From a virus, in the IMG/VR virus record IMGVR_UViG_3300046009_012335, positions 1 through 54,963 of that record: a stretch of 54,963 nt of DNA; one strand, given 5' to 3'. Under the pieces are notes generated by a model. The model was not told the origin of the DNA and searched no databases. It was given only the letters and a program-made list of their open reading frames with translations. Positions 8,335 to 17,510 of this stretch are shown here, piece by piece. A program made the position numbers and the translations under genes. Within the stretch, counting starts at the first letter, position 1. Each line of letters begins with the position of its first letter.

Positions 8335-9573
8335 ATGGCAGATCTCTGGAAACTAATAAGAAAGGATGATAGAAACCAAACAGTCCCGGTTCTATTACCT
8401 GCTAGCAGTGCTCCAAATGTTCAATCAGATGATTTAGCTGACATTTATAGTGTTTCTAGACTATACGAAGGTGTTAATGCATCATCGGTTATAGATGTTG
8501 TTAACAAATTTCCATGGACTAACAGCCCAGAAAGCTCTCGTTTAGATACACCAACTATTCAGTTAATAGAGAAAAGACTTTTAATGAATAGTGTGTTAAC
8601 TAATTTAGCTAACTCTATTTTCACTACTGCAGATTCAGGTTCTTCTTTTTTCGGTACAGGAGCTAGATCAGCTTTACAACAAGCCATCAATGCAGGCCCA
8701 GCAGGTGTTGCTACTTTTTTACGTACACCACCACCTCCACCAGAAAATTCTTCTTCTACAGCTAATCAACAAGGTTTTGTAGGTAAATTAATATCAGAGA
8801 CTGCTCAAGCAACCATTGGTGCAATTAACTCAGTTAGAGGATCAGAAGGGGGAGTTAAGATAGCTGATGCTTTAGAAAATATATCACAACTTTATTCTTC
8901 TTTTCAATTAGGTAATCCTGTTTTATCTCCTTATGACTTTCTTTACTCTACTGAAAAGACAGGTTTTGTGTATGATTTACCATTTTTAAGCCAAAATAAT
9001 TTTAATACTACTTCTACATCATTCGGAGAGTCTAAAAGCGGTAATTTATTAGCCGGTTCAATAACTAATATATTTTCAGAATTAGCTAGAAGCTCTACTG
9101 CTTTAGTTGGTACAATTAAACCTGGTACATATATTGAACAAGCTAAACAATTTTCAATGGGTGAATCAGGAAGAACAGTAGATATATCATTTCCTCTTTT
9201 AAACACGAAAAAGTTTGAAGATATTGCATTGAATTGGCAGTTAATTTTTGGATTGATTTATCAAAATAGACCAGGTAGGGTTACAAGATCTATTATAGAT
9301 ATGCCTGTTATATATGAAGTAAATTGTCCAGGAGTAGTCTATATGCCATTTGCTTACATAAGAAGTCTTTCCATAGACTTTATAGGAAATAGAAGAGAAG
9401 TAAAAATTAATGTACCGGTAGGTGATCAAGCAAGAGGAGGATCAACAGTATTAACAACTATAGTTCCTGATGCCTATCAGATTAATATAAATGTTGAAGG
9501 TCTTAATGATGAAACAAGAAACTTTTTATATGCTAGCGTTACTCAAAGCCCTGTAACAGTAGGAGGAGTATAA
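8335..9573 (+). CDS. Baseplate tube-cap protein (gp48-like)
   Basis: A 412-residue protein. Its C-terminal 130 residues carry the pattern of T4-like tube-cap baseplate proteins: W.L..GL (WQLIFGLIYQNRPGR), a VIYEVNCPGVVYMPFAYIRSLSIDFIG strand pair, and the ending VPDAYQININVEGLNDETRNFL. That last block is a recurring closing motif of gp48-type proteins. A Pro-rich stretch near residue 130 and the region to residue 200 look like an extended linker. In T4, gp48 caps the tape-measure/hub complex and nucleates the tube; here the gene likewise follows the gp29-position gene. Confidence 0.65.
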   Translation: MADLWKLIRKDDRNQTVPVLLPASSAPNVQSDDLADIYSVSRLYEGVNASSVIDVVNKFPWTNSPESSRLDTPTIQLIEKRLLMNSVLTNLANSIFTTADSGSSFFGTGARSALQQAINAGPAGVATFLRTPPPPPENSSSTANQQGFVGKLISETAQATIGAINSVRGSEGGVKIADALENISQLYSSFQLGNPVLSPYDFLYSTEKTGFVYDLPFLSQNNFNTTSTSFGESKSGNLLAGSITNIFSELARSSTALVGTIKPGTYIEQAKQFSMGESGRTVDISFPLLNTKKFEDIALNWQLIFGLIYQNRPGRVTRSIIDMPVIYEVNCPGVVYMPFAYIRSLSIDFIGNRREVKINVPVGDQARGGSTVLTTIVPDAYQININVEGLNDETRNFLYASVTQSPVTVGGV

Positions 9574-9574
9574 T

Positions 9575-9940
9575 ATGCTTGGACAATATCAAAATTATAT
9601 CAAAGATTTACCTAATTTAGAACTTTACAGATACGAAAATATCTTTAAAGTGTATCAAATAGATGAGAAAAATTTTTACTTTTATAATATAATAAAGAAC
9701 ATAAAAGTACCTAATGATATAGATAATACTGTTTTTCAATTGATATCTTATAATGGGGCAATGCCTTTAACTACAATGAGTTATCAATTATATGGAACTA
9801 CTTACCTATGGTGGTTAATATGTATATTAAACAATATACAAAACCCATACGATGTAAAGAATTTTGGTAAACAACTAAAAGTATTAAAGCCACAATTTCT
9901 CAAACCTGTTTTAGATTCTATTAAAGCACAATTGCAATGA
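9575..9940 (+). CDS. Baseplate wedge protein (gp53-like)
   Basis: A 121-residue protein with the gp53 hallmark YGTTYLWWLICILNNIQNPYDV (residues about 71-92): a Tyr-rich 'dtyWWiIclLNNi.nP' LysM-like segment that recurs in gp53 wedge proteins. T4 gp53 has 196 residues, so this is a short version. A GGAGGA sequence 8 nt before the start is one of the few Shine-Dalgarno-like sites in the window, though it also encodes the end of the previous protein. It overlaps the following hub gene by ATGA. Confidence 0.7.
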   Translation: MLGQYQNYIKDLPNLELYRYENIFKVYQIDEKNFYFYNIIKNIKVPNDIDNTVFQLISYNGAMPLTTMSYQLYGTTYLWWLICILNNIQNPYDVKNFGKQLKVLKPQFLKPVLDSIKAQLQ

Positions 9941-11502
9941 GGAACAGAAGATTATTTTCTTACGCTCAAGATAATTACACTAAGTTTTTTTACATAATAA
10001 ACAAAAAGAATTATCTATTTAGAGTTACTTTTTTAAACGCTGATGGTATATCGGTAGATTTTCAAAAAGGTGCTATTAAAGAACTATACTTACATGATCT
10101 GTTAACAAATCCTTTTAAAAGAGGTTACATAGTTATAGATAATACAAATGACGTAATAGAAAGATTCAAATCATCGCCAAGTGATAAAGAATTTTTTGAC
10201 TCCGAAATACAAAGAGGTTATAGAGTAAGAGGTGATGGTAGAGATTTAATACTAATCACTATAATTCCTGTTGAACCAAGTAATAATCCATATAATGATC
10301 AAAGTGTTGATTATAATAGAATTTTTGGATTCCAATATGCATTTATTTTAGGCAATGAACTTGACACATCTTCAGCAACTGGTAAACTTAAAAAGTATGA
10401 ACTAATAGATGCTGATGAAGAATATTTAAAAGATAGAAAGATTTTCTTTTCTACCGTTGATGTATTAAGAAGACCAGATGCTGCGTTTTTATCAGACAGA
10501 CAAAGAGAAGCTTTAACCGGCGATAGTTTAAAATACATTCTTGTAAAAGGATTAGAAGACAACACAGCTATTTTTTCTACACTATCTGGCAACGTTGTAG
10601 ATACACCAAATTTTGAATCAGGTGCAAGTAAAATTTTCTATTCATCACCTAACGATTATTCTGCTTTAGATGACTTAAATTACGTCTATAATTTCCATGT
10701 AAGTAATGAATCTGCTAAAGATTTTTCTTTCTTACAAAAAGATGACTTCATAGGAGAATATACATTACAAAGTTGTAGCAGTATTTTTAATAAAGCATTC
10801 GACAAACAGTCAGATGCAGGTGGATTGTATTTTGTTGAAAATCTTACTATAACAGGTGCGCAGGATGCTCCTAATGTGATAGAAAACGATATAAAAAAGC
10901 CCTTAAGAGCTTTAGAGTTCGGTGAAACAGGAGATATTATTGATGTTAAGTTTTTTAATACACCTGGCTCAGTCTATCAAGACAGAATTCAATCAGTATT
11001 GGTACATGCGTATGACTTTGAAAATAAAACATTTTCTATCAATCAAGTTGACGGTGATATAGAAAAGACTAAAAAGGAATTTACCCAATCCTATGTTCAG
11101 CCTATGAAAGGCAAAGATAATAGACCATCACCAAATTTTATTATCAATAACACTCAAAAGACTAATCAAAACTTTAAAAATGAGTTTTTAATCTATAGTG
11201 AAGATAATGACTTTTTAAAATTATCTGTAGGTAGAAATAGACTATTAAAAGATGCTTTGATGTTAAATTTAGGGGTTGAAATAACCGTACAAGGAGGGTT
11301 TCAAAGAAAATCCGGTAAATTTATAAGCATTGATAGAACAGGTAATTATATAGACAATGACTTTGATAATAAATTTTTAGGTTTATATTTTATTATATCT
11401 GTTGAACATACATTTATTAACGATGATCAATACGTAAATAAAATTATAGCAGTTAAGACGTATCATTTCAATGATCCTAAAATAAACGAAAACATACCAT
11501 GA
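9937..11502 (+). CDS. Baseplate hub protein candidate (gp27-like)
   Basis: A 521-residue beta-rich protein starting in an ATGA overlap with the gp53-like gene. Early residues (YLFRVTFLNADG....FQKGAIKELYLHDLLTNPFKRGYIVIDN) fit the 'solution/attachment plane' pattern of contractile-tail hub proteins such as gp27. The C-terminal part (LSVGRNRLLKDALMLNLGVEITVQGGFQRKSGKFISIDR...GLYFIISVEHTF) resembles the OB-fold-like, late-gene-D-type end of hubs. T4 gp27 has 391 residues. No lysozyme domain is fused. The assignment rests on fold pattern and location. Confidence 0.5.
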   Translation: MRNRRLFSYAQDNYTKFFYIINKKNYLFRVTFLNADGISVDFQKGAIKELYLHDLLTNPFKRGYIVIDNTNDVIERFKSSPSDKEFFDSEIQRGYRVRGDGRDLILITIIPVEPSNNPYNDQSVDYNRIFGFQYAFILGNELDTSSATGKLKKYELIDADEEYLKDRKIFFSTVDVLRRPDAAFLSDRQREALTGDSLKYILVKGLEDNTAIFSTLSGNVVDTPNFESGASKIFYSSPNDYSALDDLNYVYNFHVSNESAKDFSFLQKDDFIGEYTLQSCSSIFNKAFDKQSDAGGLYFVENLTITGAQDAPNVIENDIKKPLRALEFGETGDIIDVKFFNTPGSVYQDRIQSVLVHAYDFENKTFSINQVDGDIEKTKKEFTQSYVQPMKGKDNRPSPNFIINNTQKTNQNFKNEFLIYSEDNDFLKLSVGRNRLLKDALMLNLGVEITVQGGFQRKSGKFISIDRTGNYIDNDFDNKFLGLYFIISVEHTFINDDQYVNKIIAVKTYHFNDPKINENIP

Positions 11503-12404
11503 TAAGTAAAACTACCTTATTTCCTGATTACATTGGTATTGTTCAGAATACTAGTTTAGACTTTTATAATAAAAGTACTAATTTATTACAGTATATAGGT
11601 AACTATTTGGGCCAGTTAGAAGAGAATATAAAATTTAATAAAAGCTTAGTAACAACTAACGTTTTATCATCATACGGTGTACTTTACAATCAATTAAATC
11701 AAACAAATTTTACTATACAGAATTATACCATCAATCAACAAAACAATGTTGTACCTCAAGGAGAGGTTACCATGGATAATTCCTTTAAATTATATTTTGT
11801 TGAAAAGTATCTTTCACTATCTAAACAATACAGGGTTATTATCGACAGCTATATTCAGAATAACGAATATTTTAAAAATTTTTCAGATGACATAGGCTAC
11901 ATTACTGATATTAACTCTATTATGGATAATAACGTCAATCCATATTTTGATATTTTTAATCAGCAATACCTATTACAGACCAACGCTCCTGGTACTATAA
12001 ACTCTAAAATAACTAGAGATAATTTAGCATTGTTAAAAACATTTACCTATTATGTTGATCCACTTATGAAGCAAAACTTAGTTGGATTGCAAAATGGTGA
12101 TGTAAACAATAATACAGCTAAAACTTCACATGGTACAAATTTAATAACTGATATATTATACTATGAAAGAGCTGTTGCTAACCAACAAGCATTTTTAAAT
12201 CAAATACAAATAGTATTGGGTAATATTAGTGATTTTATTTTCTTCTTTAAAGGTCTAAATCCTAATGATAGAGACCCTGATAGATATGCATTTTTCTTCA
12301 AATACACTATAACGAATATGGAAGATATGCAGATACAAGTCGATATATTAAAGAATAACTTAAATCACTTATCTTTATCATCTAAAGAAGTACTCGGTGT
12401 TTGA
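11499..12404 (+). CDS. Hypothetical structural protein closing the baseplate operon
   Basis: A 301-residue, Asn/Gln/Tyr-rich, mainly helical protein. It starts in an ATGA overlap with the hub gene and is therefore part of the same late operon. I do not recognise its family. It could be a baseplate peripheral or spike-chaperone protein. Its 3' end overlaps the 3' end of the oppositely oriented next gene by 40 bp. Confidence 0.55.
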   Translation: MISKTTLFPDYIGIVQNTSLDFYNKSTNLLQYIGNYLGQLEENIKFNKSLVTTNVLSSYGVLYNQLNQTNFTIQNYTINQQNNVVPQGEVTMDNSFKLYFVEKYLSLSKQYRVIIDSYIQNNEYFKNFSDDIGYITDINSIMDNNVNPYFDIFNQQYLLQTNAPGTINSKITRDNLALLKTFTYYVDPLMKQNLVGLQNGDVNNNTAKTSHGTNLITDILYYERAVANQQAFLNQIQIVLGNISDFIFFFKGLNPNDRDPDRYAFFFKYTITNMEDMQIQVDILKNNLNHLSLSSKEVLGV

Positions 12405-12847
12405 GTTACTTCCACGTTTATAATTTTAGAATCATCTAAAAGCTTTTTAAGAAGCTCTTCTCTATTCATTACTAACTTGCCTTGTATATCTACCTGTTGC
12501 ATTTCTTTCTTACTATCGATATCCATTGAATTTAATTTAAACTTAGCATCAATATTTTTATTGGTTAATAAAACTTTATTGAGCGTTTCAATAGCAGCAG
12601 CAGATGAATTAACAAGTGTAGCCATTGCAGTGACGTCTTCAGCAGTTGGTGCTGATATGATATATTTTTTTAAATCTTCTACAAACTCTACCGTACCTTT
12701 AATTAACTGACTAGAATGTTGTAAAAGGAATTTTTCAATATCTTCCTTTGACATTTCTTGCGGAACTACGGCAGGCTTAGGAGCATTACCGGTCTGCAAT
12801 TGTTGCAATAGTTCATCAACTGCATTATTTACGTTGTCGTCAGCCAT
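12365..12847 (-). CDS. Possible small terminase subunit (gp16-like) or coiled-coil virion protein
   Basis: A 160-residue acidic, helical protein with a Pro-rich N-terminal linker. A central segment VEFVEDLKKYIISAPTAEDV is followed by TAMATLVNSSAAAIETLNKV and a charged helix. The central pattern (helix, then a short conserved turn, then A.LVNS.A..IE.LNK and a Lys-rich helix) recalls T4 gp16 (164 residues), in which '...YEVLA.L......LL.LHKK' forms the oligomerisation coiled coil. No large terminase lies in the window, so synteny gives no support. It has its own box (TATAAGTA) upstream on the minus strand and converges on the previous gene. Confidence 0.35.
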   Translation of the reverse strand: MADDNVNNAVDELLQQLQTGNAPKPAVVPQEMSKEDIEKFLLQHSSQLIKGTVEFVEDLKKYIISAPTAEDVTAMATLVNSSAAAIETLNKVLLTNKNIDAKFKLNSMDIDSKKEMQQVDIQGKLVMNREELLKKLLDDSKIINVEVTQTPSTSLDDKDK

Positions 12848-12853
12848 ATAAAA

Positions 12854-12861
12854 TACTTATA
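12854..12861 (-). promoter_or_regulatory. Late promoter box variant TATAAGTA (minus strand)
   Basis: On the minus strand TATAAGTA, one mismatch to TATAAATA, ends 7 nt before the ATG whose first base is at 12847. Confidence 0.4.
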
Positions 12862-12892
12862 TATAAACCACTTGATTTAAAGAGAGGATATG

Positions 12893-12899
12893 TATAATA
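12893..12899 (+). promoter_or_regulatory. -10-like box TATAATA before dUTPase
   Basis: TATAATA preceded directly by TG; its last base is 6 nt before the ATG at 12905. This is the spacing of the early-type boxes in the 46-52 kb block, but the GGAAC element is absent. Confidence 0.4.
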
Positions 12900-12904
12900 G
12901 TCTT

Positions 12905-13390
12905 ATGTTTCCAGTAGATATTAAATTTGTAAAGACTCATCCTGATGCAGTGCTGCCAAAGTACAATCACTCTGATCCTTATACCGGAGATAGTGGTTTA
13001 GATGTTACTGCAGTTGAAGATGTCGTGATACCTTATAGAGGTAAAGGCCTGATTGAAGGTACCGGTTTTATAAGTGACCCATGGGCTGTTGTACCTGTTG
13101 GTCTTAAGTTAGCTTATATTACACCGGGTTATTGGTTTAGAGTTGAAGGGCGTTCAGGTATGGGCTTTAAGAAACATGTATTTCCTCATTTTGGTATTAT
13201 CGATAACCCTTATAGGGGAGACATGGGTATCAAGCTTTATAATTTTAGTAACGTTGATGTAGAGATCAAGAAAGGCGATAAAATTGCTCAACTTATCGTT
13301 TACCCTCTCATTCAAGCTAATGTTAGCTTTACTGAAGAAGTAGTAGAAACTAAGCGTGGTGAAAAAGGATTTGGATCATCTGGTAACTAA
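12905..13390 (+). CDS. dut: dUTPase (deoxyuridine triphosphate nucleotidohydrolase)
   Basis: A 161-residue trimeric-type dUTPase, hydrolysing dUTP to dUMP and pyrophosphate; this keeps uracil out of DNA and feeds dTMP synthesis. All five family motifs are visible: GDSGLDV (I), VPVGLKLA (II region), GRSGMGF (III), GIIDNPYRGDMG with GDKIAQLIV (IV), and the Gly-rich P-loop-like RGEKGFGSSG (V). I start it at 12905 (MFPVDIKFVK) rather than the in-frame ATG at 12890, because a TATAATA box covers 12893-12899 and the family begins near this residue. It is followed 11 nt later by the clamp loader, a natural replication partner. Confidence 0.9.
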   Translation: MFPVDIKFVKTHPDAVLPKYNHSDPYTGDSGLDVTAVEDVVIPYRGKGLIEGTGFISDPWAVVPVGLKLAYITPGYWFRVEGRSGMGFKKHVFPHFGIIDNPYRGDMGIKLYNFSNVDVEIKKGDKIAQLIVYPLIQANVSFTEEVVETKRGEKGFGSSGN

Positions 13391-13401
13391 AAATTAATTA
13401 T

Positions 13402-14322
13402 ATGTTCAATAATTTATGGGTAGAAAAATATCGTCCAAAGACTTTGGACGAAATGGTATTATCAGAAGATAATAGAAAGTATTTTAAACAAATTAAAGGT
13501 GAAATACCTAATTTATTGTTTGTAGGTACTCCTGGTATAGGTAAATCTACTATTGCTAAAATTATTGTTCAAGATATTCTAAAGTGTCAATACCTATACA
13601 TAAATGCATCTGATGAAAATGGTATTGACACTATTAGATCTAAGGTTAGCAATTTTTCACAAACTAAAAGTTTAGATGGTAATGTAAAGGTTGTTATACT
13701 AGATGAAGCAGATGGTATAACGATTGATGGACAGAGAGCTTTGCGTAATACAATGGAAGAGTATAGTGCATTTACACGCTTTATTCTTACAGCAAACTAT
13801 AAGCATAAGATTATTCCTGCCATTCAAAGCAGAACACAGCACTTTGATTTAACCCCAGATATTCATTCAGTAGTTGCAAGAATCATTCATATCTTAAAGA
13901 GTGAAAAAATTACAATACCACCCGATGGAGCAGTATACTTAGTTAAATCCATAAAGAGCAATTACCCAGACATTCGTAAAACTATCAACACCGTTCAGAA
14001 GTTAAGTGTATCTGGAACCTTTACGAGCACTGAAAAGACTGATAAGAATGAAATCGTTAATAAGATTCATACCCACATTACTTCAGGTAAGGTTTTAGAT
14101 CTTAGAAAGTATTTGATTGAGAATGAAAGTGAGTTTCAGGGTGATTACGCAACTTTACTCAAGCTTTACTTGAATCATGTTTATTCAAGTGATATTTCAG
14201 ATGATAAGAAGAAGCAGATTATAGTAATAATCAGTGAACATCTTTACAGAGATGTATTCGTCTTGGATAAAGAGATTAATGCTTTCTCTTGTTTTTGCCA
14301 AATAGAGCAGGTTACTGCTTAA
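13402..14322 (+). CDS. Sliding clamp loader ATPase (gp44-like)
   Basis: A 306-residue AAA+ protein opening with LWVEKYRPKTLDEMV, the signature of clamp-loader subunits. Walker A is VGTPGIGKST (about residues 42-51), Walker B is VVILDEADG (about 96-104), and sensor 1 is FILTANY. The arginine-finger 'SRC' region appears as AIQSRTQHFDL, so Cys is replaced by Thr. The C-terminal collar helices follow. T4 gp44 has 319 residues and works with gp62 to load the gp45 clamp; no gp62 or gp45 is present in this window. The last 11 bp overlap the 3' end of the convergent gene. Confidence 0.9.
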   Translation: MFNNLWVEKYRPKTLDEMVLSEDNRKYFKQIKGEIPNLLFVGTPGIGKSTIAKIIVQDILKCQYLYINASDENGIDTIRSKVSNFSQTKSLDGNVKVVILDEADGITIDGQRALRNTMEEYSAFTRFILTANYKHKIIPAIQSRTQHFDLTPDIHSVVARIIHILKSEKITIPPDGAVYLVKSIKSNYPDIRKTINTVQKLSVSGTFTSTEKTDKNEIVNKIHTHITSGKVLDLRKYLIENESEFQGDYATLLKLYLNHVYSSDISDDKKKQIIVIISEHLYRDVFVLDKEINAFSCFCQIEQVTA

Positions 14323-14929
14323 TAGTTGTTGGTAATGGGGTATAAACTTTATTAAACCCTTTTACCTCTGGCGATCTTGCACCTTTAGCAGGTTCTGAAG
14401 AAATTACTACGTTCTTATTAAGAAGCTTCGTCTCAGTTCTACGTAAAGTACTACCATCTTGAGACATTAATGTCTGCAAGTATGGATTATATGGTGATTC
14501 GTTATCTTCTTCTGGAGGAGTTGGTTTATGGTTAATCTTCTCCTTCTTTCTCATACTCTGAGGTATGTCAGGAAGGTTTGAATATGTATTAACTGCAATT
14601 ACTAGGTCCGAAGGAACTGTTACCTTGTTTTGAAGATCAAATAAACCAGGAGCTAATTCAATTGCCAACTCAACTGAAAATCCGTTTCCTCTGTTTTGAT
14701 CATTACCTGTAGCATGAGAAGGAAACATTGGTTTAACGTCAACAACTCTGATGTTTTTATCAGTGTTAACTAAAAGTTCGATGTACTCTTTTACATCATC
14801 ACCCAAAGCTTTATATGAGTCTTTGCTCTTATAATTCTTGACAAATTTGACAACATCACTAACAAGCTTACCGCCATTTGTATATCTTTGGATGTTCTCT
14901 TGAATCTTAACTAAAAATTTGTTGGCCAT
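14312..14929 (-). CDS. Hypothetical late protein
   Basis: A 205-residue protein I do not recognise. The N-terminal half is helical and Lys-rich (KFLVKIQENIQRYTNGG). A central part could be a beta-sheet domain (FSVELAIELAPGLFDLQNKVTVPSDLVIAV), followed by a disordered Pro/Glu/Asn tail. It is transcribed against the clamp loader from its own AATAAATA box, so it is probably a late virion or assembly protein placed between replication and wedge genes. Confidence 0.6.
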   Translation of the reverse strand: MANKFLVKIQENIQRYTNGGKLVSDVVKFVKNYKSKDSYKALGDDVKEYIELLVNTDKNIRVVDVKPMFPSHATGNDQNRGNGFSVELAIELAPGLFDLQNKVTVPSDLVIAVNTYSNLPDIPQSMRKKEKINHKPTPPEEDNESPYNPYLQTLMSQDGSTLRRTETKLLNKNVVISSEPAKGARSPEVKGFNKVYTPLPTTIKQ

Positions 14930-14934
14930 ATTAT

Positions 14935-14942
14935 TATTTATT
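14935..14942 (-). promoter_or_regulatory. Late promoter box AATAAATA (minus strand)
   Basis: Minus-strand AATAAATA whose last base is 6 nt before the ATG at 14929. Together with the + box at 14969-14976 it forms a divergent late promoter pair. Confidence 0.55.
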
Positions 14943-14968
14943 AATTCTTAGTATATTTCTATTCTCGA

Positions 14969-14976
14969 TCTAAATA
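14969..14976 (+). promoter_or_regulatory. Late promoter box TCTAAATA for the wedge operon
   Basis: TCTAAATA ends 9 nt before the gp25-like ATG at 14985. It is the right-hand member of a divergent pair separated by only 26 bp. Confidence 0.5.
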
Positions 14977-14984
14977 TTATTACA

Positions 14985-15470
14985 ATGCCAAAAATTACAT
15001 TAGACATACTTTCTAACGTTAATTCTAATAGAAATAACGCTAATGTATATACTGATTTGCATTTAGATTTAACAGTGGGTAGTACATATAATGATCAGTT
15101 ATATAAGCAAGAGCAAGTCCTGGATGTTCAAGCAGATACTAACTTAGCAGCAATTTATAACAGCATTAGAAGCATTCTCACTACATCGCCTGGACAAAAG
15201 CCGTTAAATCCTGTTTTTGGGGTTGGGTTTGGAGGTATTTTATTTCAACAAGTCACTCCTGGTAGAGCTAAGTCAATAGGTGAAGCAATTTTTCAAGGTA
15301 TTCAGAGATACGAGCCAAGAGTAAATATAATAAATGTCAATGTTATTCCTGACCCAGATAACAATCAATATACCATTGAACTTACAATTTCAGTACCAAG
15401 ATTTAGTTCTCAACAAGTTAAAATCGTTGGTACATTAGACAAATCAGGCTTTTACTATAGTGCAAATTAA
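14985..15470 (+). CDS. Baseplate wedge protein (gp25-like, lysozyme-like fold family)
   Basis: A 161-residue gp25/W family wedge protein. The diagnostic block is present: a helix with AAIYNSIRSILTTSPGQKPLNPVFG, then VGFGGILFQQVTPGRAKSIGEAIFQGIQRYEPRV, and the closing strand INVNVIPDPDNNQYTIELTISV. T4 gp25 has 132 residues; the extra part here is N-terminal. In contractile systems gp25 bonds the first sheath ring to the baseplate. It opens a late operon and is followed 2 nt later by gp6, its structural partner. Confidence 0.88.
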   Translation: MPKITLDILSNVNSNRNNANVYTDLHLDLTVGSTYNDQLYKQEQVLDVQADTNLAAIYNSIRSILTTSPGQKPLNPVFGVGFGGILFQQVTPGRAKSIGEAIFQGIQRYEPRVNIINVNVIPDPDNNQYTIELTISVPRFSSQQVKIVGTLDKSGFYYSAN

Positions 15471-15472
15471 TT

Positions 15473-17290
15473 ATGGCTGACAAACTTACAGAATTCTCTT
15501 TAGCTAGAAACAGTTATGCAACATTTGATGCATTAACTTTAAAACAACTCATTCGTCAAAGACTAAATGAAGGGGGAGTTTTTACTGATCAAAATTTTGA
15601 AGGTAGCAATATCAGTGCTATTACTGACATTATAGCTTTATCTTACCACTATCTTCTTTTCTATCTTAATAGTACAAGCAGTCAGTCAATGTTTAATGAA
15701 GCAACTATTTATGAAAACATGAATAGACTTGTAAAATTGATTAACTACAATCCTACAGGTTATAAAACTTCATTACTTTCATTTAACGCTACAGCTAATA
15801 GTAACTTACCTGCTAATGTATATACAATTCCAAGATATTCATATTTCACTGTAAATGGAATCATTTACTCTTTTATTAAGGATACTACATTTAGTAAACA
15901 GTTAGCTGGAGATGAGGATTTAATTTCACTATCAACTGAAAATTTACTTTACCAAGGACCATATGTTGAATACCCTGGTCAAGTTGCTACCGGTGAACCA
16001 TTTGAAACTTTAACTGTTGTAGTTAAAGACAATATCAGTAACAACCCAATTAACATTGATCAAGACAGCATTAATGTTTATGTATTAAGCTCTGTTACTA
16101 ACAAGTACACAGAATTTAGACGTACAAGTTCTTTGTTCTTAGAAACGAATACATCTGCAGTTTATGAATTAAGATATAACGAAAACGGTTATTACGAAAT
16201 AAAATTCGGTAATAACGTATTCGGTCAGCAGTTAACACCTGGTGATACAATTTACGTTTATTACGTCCAAAGTAACGGTGAGTCAGGTATTATATCAGCT
16301 AACCAATTAAATGGTAATCCGATTAATTTTTACACTACACCTCAATTCTTAAGAATTAGTGCAGATGTTTTAAATAACACGTTAAATTATCTCACTGATA
16401 CAGAAGCTTCTCAAATTACTTTCTCTAATGAGTTAGCTTCTTCACCACCTAACCAACCAGAATCAGTTGATCAAATAAGACAAAACGCACCAAAAACGTT
16501 CTTCAGTCAAAATAGACTTATCACTGAACAAGACTTTAAAACGTTTATTGATAAAAATTTTAATAACATTGTTATAAGTTCAGCTATTGTTAATAACAAC
16601 GATTATATTGATACATTCATAAAGTATTTTTATGATTTAGGTATTACAAGACCAAATGTTGATCCAAGATATCTATTCAATGAAGTGAATTTTTCACACG
16701 CCGGACAGACAAACAACATTTACATTTTCTGTATACCTAAGATTAAGAGTGTAGGTGACGATAATACTCAATACTTCTTACAAAATTCTCAAAAGAACGT
16801 AATATTATCTTCAATGAGAGATCTAAAAGCATTGAATATGGATTTAATACCTCAAGATCCAATCTATCAAGCTTTTACTTTAGGTTTAGCAGCTCCAGGT
16901 GAAACTTTAAATGAAGATATTTACAAGACTACATTCCTAGTAATAAAGAGATCTTCAGATGTAAGAGTAGATGTTGATTCAATTAAAAACAACGTTAATA
17001 CCATATTTGAAAGATATTTTGCACCAGAAGCTTGTGAATTAGGTCAATTGATTAATATCAATGATTTGGTAACACAAATTTTAAGCATCAATGGTGTAGA
17101 AACATTCTCAGTAAGAAGAGTTTTATCTGATGGCTCTATTATTACAAACAACGGATTGACTTTACTAACATTCAATCCTAATTATTCAAACGTTGATATT
17201 GATATTGTTACAGCAAACATACAATTACCATATTTTAAGTTTCCATTCTTATGGAATAAGACAATACTCAACAATATAATAGTAGAATAA
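15473..17290 (+). CDS. Baseplate wedge protein (gp6-like / baseplate J family)
   Basis: A 605-residue protein of the gp6/J wedge family (T4 gp6 has 660). The N-terminal helix KQLIRQRLNEGGVFTDQNFEGSNISAITDIIA is followed by YHYLLFYLNSTSSQSMFNEATIYENMNRLVKLINYNPTGYKTS, the recurring 'a.....N...la..lgy.p.g...s' segment of this family. Later, GEPFETL, NEDIYKTTFLVIKRS and the ending that reads like a small ferredoxin-like dimer domain agree. gp6 dimers form the ring joining the six wedges. It directly follows gp25. Confidence 0.85.
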   Translation: MADKLTEFSLARNSYATFDALTLKQLIRQRLNEGGVFTDQNFEGSNISAITDIIALSYHYLLFYLNSTSSQSMFNEATIYENMNRLVKLINYNPTGYKTSLLSFNATANSNLPANVYTIPRYSYFTVNGIIYSFIKDTTFSKQLAGDEDLISLSTENLLYQGPYVEYPGQVATGEPFETLTVVVKDNISNNPINIDQDSINVYVLSSVTNKYTEFRRTSSLFLETNTSAVYELRYNENGYYEIKFGNNVFGQQLTPGDTIYVYYVQSNGESGIISANQLNGNPINFYTTPQFLRISADVLNNTLNYLTDTEASQITFSNELASSPPNQPESVDQIRQNAPKTFFSQNRLITEQDFKTFIDKNFNNIVISSAIVNNNDYIDTFIKYFYDLGITRPNVDPRYLFNEVNFSHAGQTNNIYIFCIPKIKSVGDDNTQYFLQNSQKNVILSSMRDLKALNMDLIPQDPIYQAFTLGLAAPGETLNEDIYKTTFLVIKRSSDVRVDVDSIKNNVNTIFERYFAPEACELGQLININDLVTQILSINGVETFSVRRVLSDGSIITNNGLTLLTFNPNYSNVDIDIVTANIQLPYFKFPFLWNKTILNNIIVE

Positions 17291-17291
17291 C

Positions 17292-17510
17292 ATGCCTAAT
17301 CCTATAAGATTTTCTGACGATCCTAATAACAAAATTGTTACAGCTTACTTAGACAACGGTTTATCTGTTGTAATAGAAAGTATGAGTAATAGTAATTATG
17401 TTAGCCCTCCAGGTTACGGAGACCCTGCAGGTACAGCAGAAAAATACGGGCAAGCGATGAGAGATAGAGTTGCTCAATATAAAACGGAGTTGGTAAAACA
17501 GACTAACTAA
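17292..17510 (+). CDS. Small hypothetical protein after gp6
   Basis: A 72-residue protein starting 1 nt after the gp6 stop. An N-terminal beta-hairpin ([18 protein letters not shown]) is followed by a Gly/Pro turn and a C-terminal helix. Its stop overlaps the start of the next gene as TAATG, so it belongs to the wedge/PTS operon. It is not recognised and contains no Cys or membrane segment. Confidence 0.6.
   Translation: MPNPIRFSDDPNNKIVTAYLDNGLSVVIESMSNSNYVSPPGYGDPAGTAEKYGQAMRDRVAQYKTELVKQTN

Noticed and set aside
12890-12904. Upstream ATG for dUTPase
   Set aside because: It would add MYNSL and place the start codon before a TATAATA box that ends 6 nt before ATG 12905; the family start fits the later ATG.
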